Below are positions 62,575 to 64,000 of a stretch of 64,000 bases of DNA, in pieces (position 1 is the stretch's first letter; every line of letters begins with the position of its first letter). Source of the stretch: Puffinus mauretanicus. Taxonomy: Eukaryota; Chordata; Aves; Procellariiformes; Procellariidae. Position numbers and translations under genes: made by a program. The notes beneath the pieces were generated by a model. That model did no database searches and was not told the origin of the DNA. It was given only the letters and a program-made list of their open reading frames with translations. Location of the stretch: NCBI GenBank assembly GCA_023333565.1, contig JAJKFH010003493.1:2046001-2110000 (forward strand), in the 5' to 3' direction.

Positions 62575-64000
62575 AACATAGATTATAGAAATAATTCTTG
62601 ATATTATAAACAGAAAAAAAGGAAGATGAACAAGATGTATACACAACCTTCAAAAATAATCTTCAAAAATATATTTCAGGATAGGGCATTTATAAAAAAA
62701 GCTTTCTATTTTACCTGTATCTACAGTAATTTGTTACATTAAAAAAAAAAAAAGATAGATTAACTGAACTACTGGAAACCATAATAGCAACGGCAATGGA
62801 TTACTCGCCTGTTGAGTACAGAATAGACTTGAAATCTGTGTTACGGATTTGCTGATATTTGGCTGAATGAATAACCTATGGAAACCTTAGGGCCAAAATT
62901 CAGTAAGTACAAAAGTCTTCACTTCATTGTTAATTTAGTCATGGATTTTTATTTTAGTTGCTGCTAGATTATATGAAGAAAAGAAATCAAAATTGCACCT
63001 TGTCATATTTGTCTGGTATCATGCTCCCAGCTTAACAGTAATTGTTACCGAGCAAATGCTCCAAGGAATATTTACTAAACATGACTCTGAATTGCAGTCT
63101 GTCTCCGAATAAAATCACAGTTGCAAACTGCAGCTTTACAAAATCTCAGCATATGACAAAAAGAGACTAAAAGTGAACTGCCAGATTTCTGCAGTTCAGT
63201 CTCATTCTCTCAGGCTGAGACATAACTATCATATCTTCAGCTTACACACGTTTTAAAATCTCCCCTTCAAAATTACCTGCATTCTTCAGCTCTACAGCAG
63301 TCCCTGTTCCAACGCCTACCAGAATGGAGACTTTATATAGCAATTTTCTTCCATCAATCTAAATGAAAAGACATGTCGTCATCCCCCTCCATCCATCACT
63401 TTGTTTGTTGCATGTTAAACTGTAACTGCTGTGGCCTTACAATCACTGAACAGTACATTTTTTTAATTTTCTGCGAAAGCTTCTTCCTTAATTGCGCTGA
63501 ACAAATCGTAATGACTTTTTTTAATAGACACTCAGGGACAGTTCATAAAAACTCTACGCACCATTCAAATAAAGGTTTTATAGAACTTAACCAGATAAAG
63601 GTGAAATTAATCTTTTTTCAAAAAGCTATTATCCTATACACTGAGATATCCTTTCTGCAGTCTGACTAAACATCACTAATCTGTTATACCACCTCCTGGG
63701 ATGATAAGCACAGAGAAAGGAGAAAAAGCAAGCTTGAGTGTGAAGTCAGCCCTGTACCACACAAGCATAAACCATCATCAGCCCATATCCAAACTTCTGA
63801 ATAAAGTCCATGAATGCTGCAATCCCAAGAACCTTAATGGGACAGGTTGCGGTGCTGAATTTGTTTTCCAATTTATGTGTTATTTTTATTGCCACCATTT
63901 GATAATAAGTCTCTACATCAGGAGAGTCTTTACTAAGAAGATTTTGTTAAGAAGTATTGTTGCTTCGTTAGATCTTGAGCAGCCTTTCAGTCAATGCAAT
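62575..64000. other. AT-rich non-coding stretch, no gene seen
   Basis: A 13-base A run lies near 62741-62753. One plus-strand frame of about 98 codons (63373-63669) is open. It is Cys- and Phe-rich without a domain and is probably chance. Nothing further could be supported to the end of the window. Confidence 0.55.

Overview
This window looks like non-coding DNA from an amniote nuclear genome, most likely a bird. It has no bacterial-style gene packing, operons or ribosome-binding sites. Base composition is AT-rich with isolated CpG-rich islands. I recognise no SINE, L1 or full-length CR1 copies across 64 kb. Low interspersed-repeat content is typical of birds and also of the regulatory deserts around vertebrate developmental genes. 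The species and locus cannot be named from the sequence alone.

I found no protein-coding exon, rRNA, tRNA, CRISPR array or intact mobile element that I can support. Open frames are short. The longest, about 250 codons on the minus strand at 58.2-58.9 kb, lies mainly in GC-rich DNA where stop codons are rare and has no recognisable domain.

Layout: 0-6.5 kb is AT-rich non-coding DNA with a good CTCF-like match near 3.15 kb and a weaker one near 6.18 kb. A CpG island lies at 6.5-7.1 kb. From 7.1 to 11.9 kb there is quiet sequence with a cluster of short inverted and direct repeats at 8.7-8.8 kb and an (AAT)n microsatellite at 11.46 kb. A second, split CpG-rich domain covers 12.0-13.3 kb. The long interval 14-50 kb is AT-rich and contains several stretches dense in homeodomain, SOX, FOX and MEIS-type motifs that resemble conserved enhancers. 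Two stretches, 19.5-20.3 kb and 42.8-44.4 kb, show faint and doubtful traces of old coding or transposon sequence. Weak CpG-rich patches lie at 50.7-51.3, 53.0-53.3 and 58.1-58.9 kb. The last 5 kb (59.3-61.3 kb) again has an enhancer-like character, and a striking four-E-box cluster sits at 62.54 kb.

The combined picture of orphan CpG islands, probable CTCF sites and motif-dense AT-rich blocks without exons fits a cis-regulatory landscape or a very large intron of a developmental regulator. That reading is inference and needs conservation and chromatin data. I did not find evidence of a new biological system. The best candidates for a second look are compact symmetric motif clusters and hairpins.
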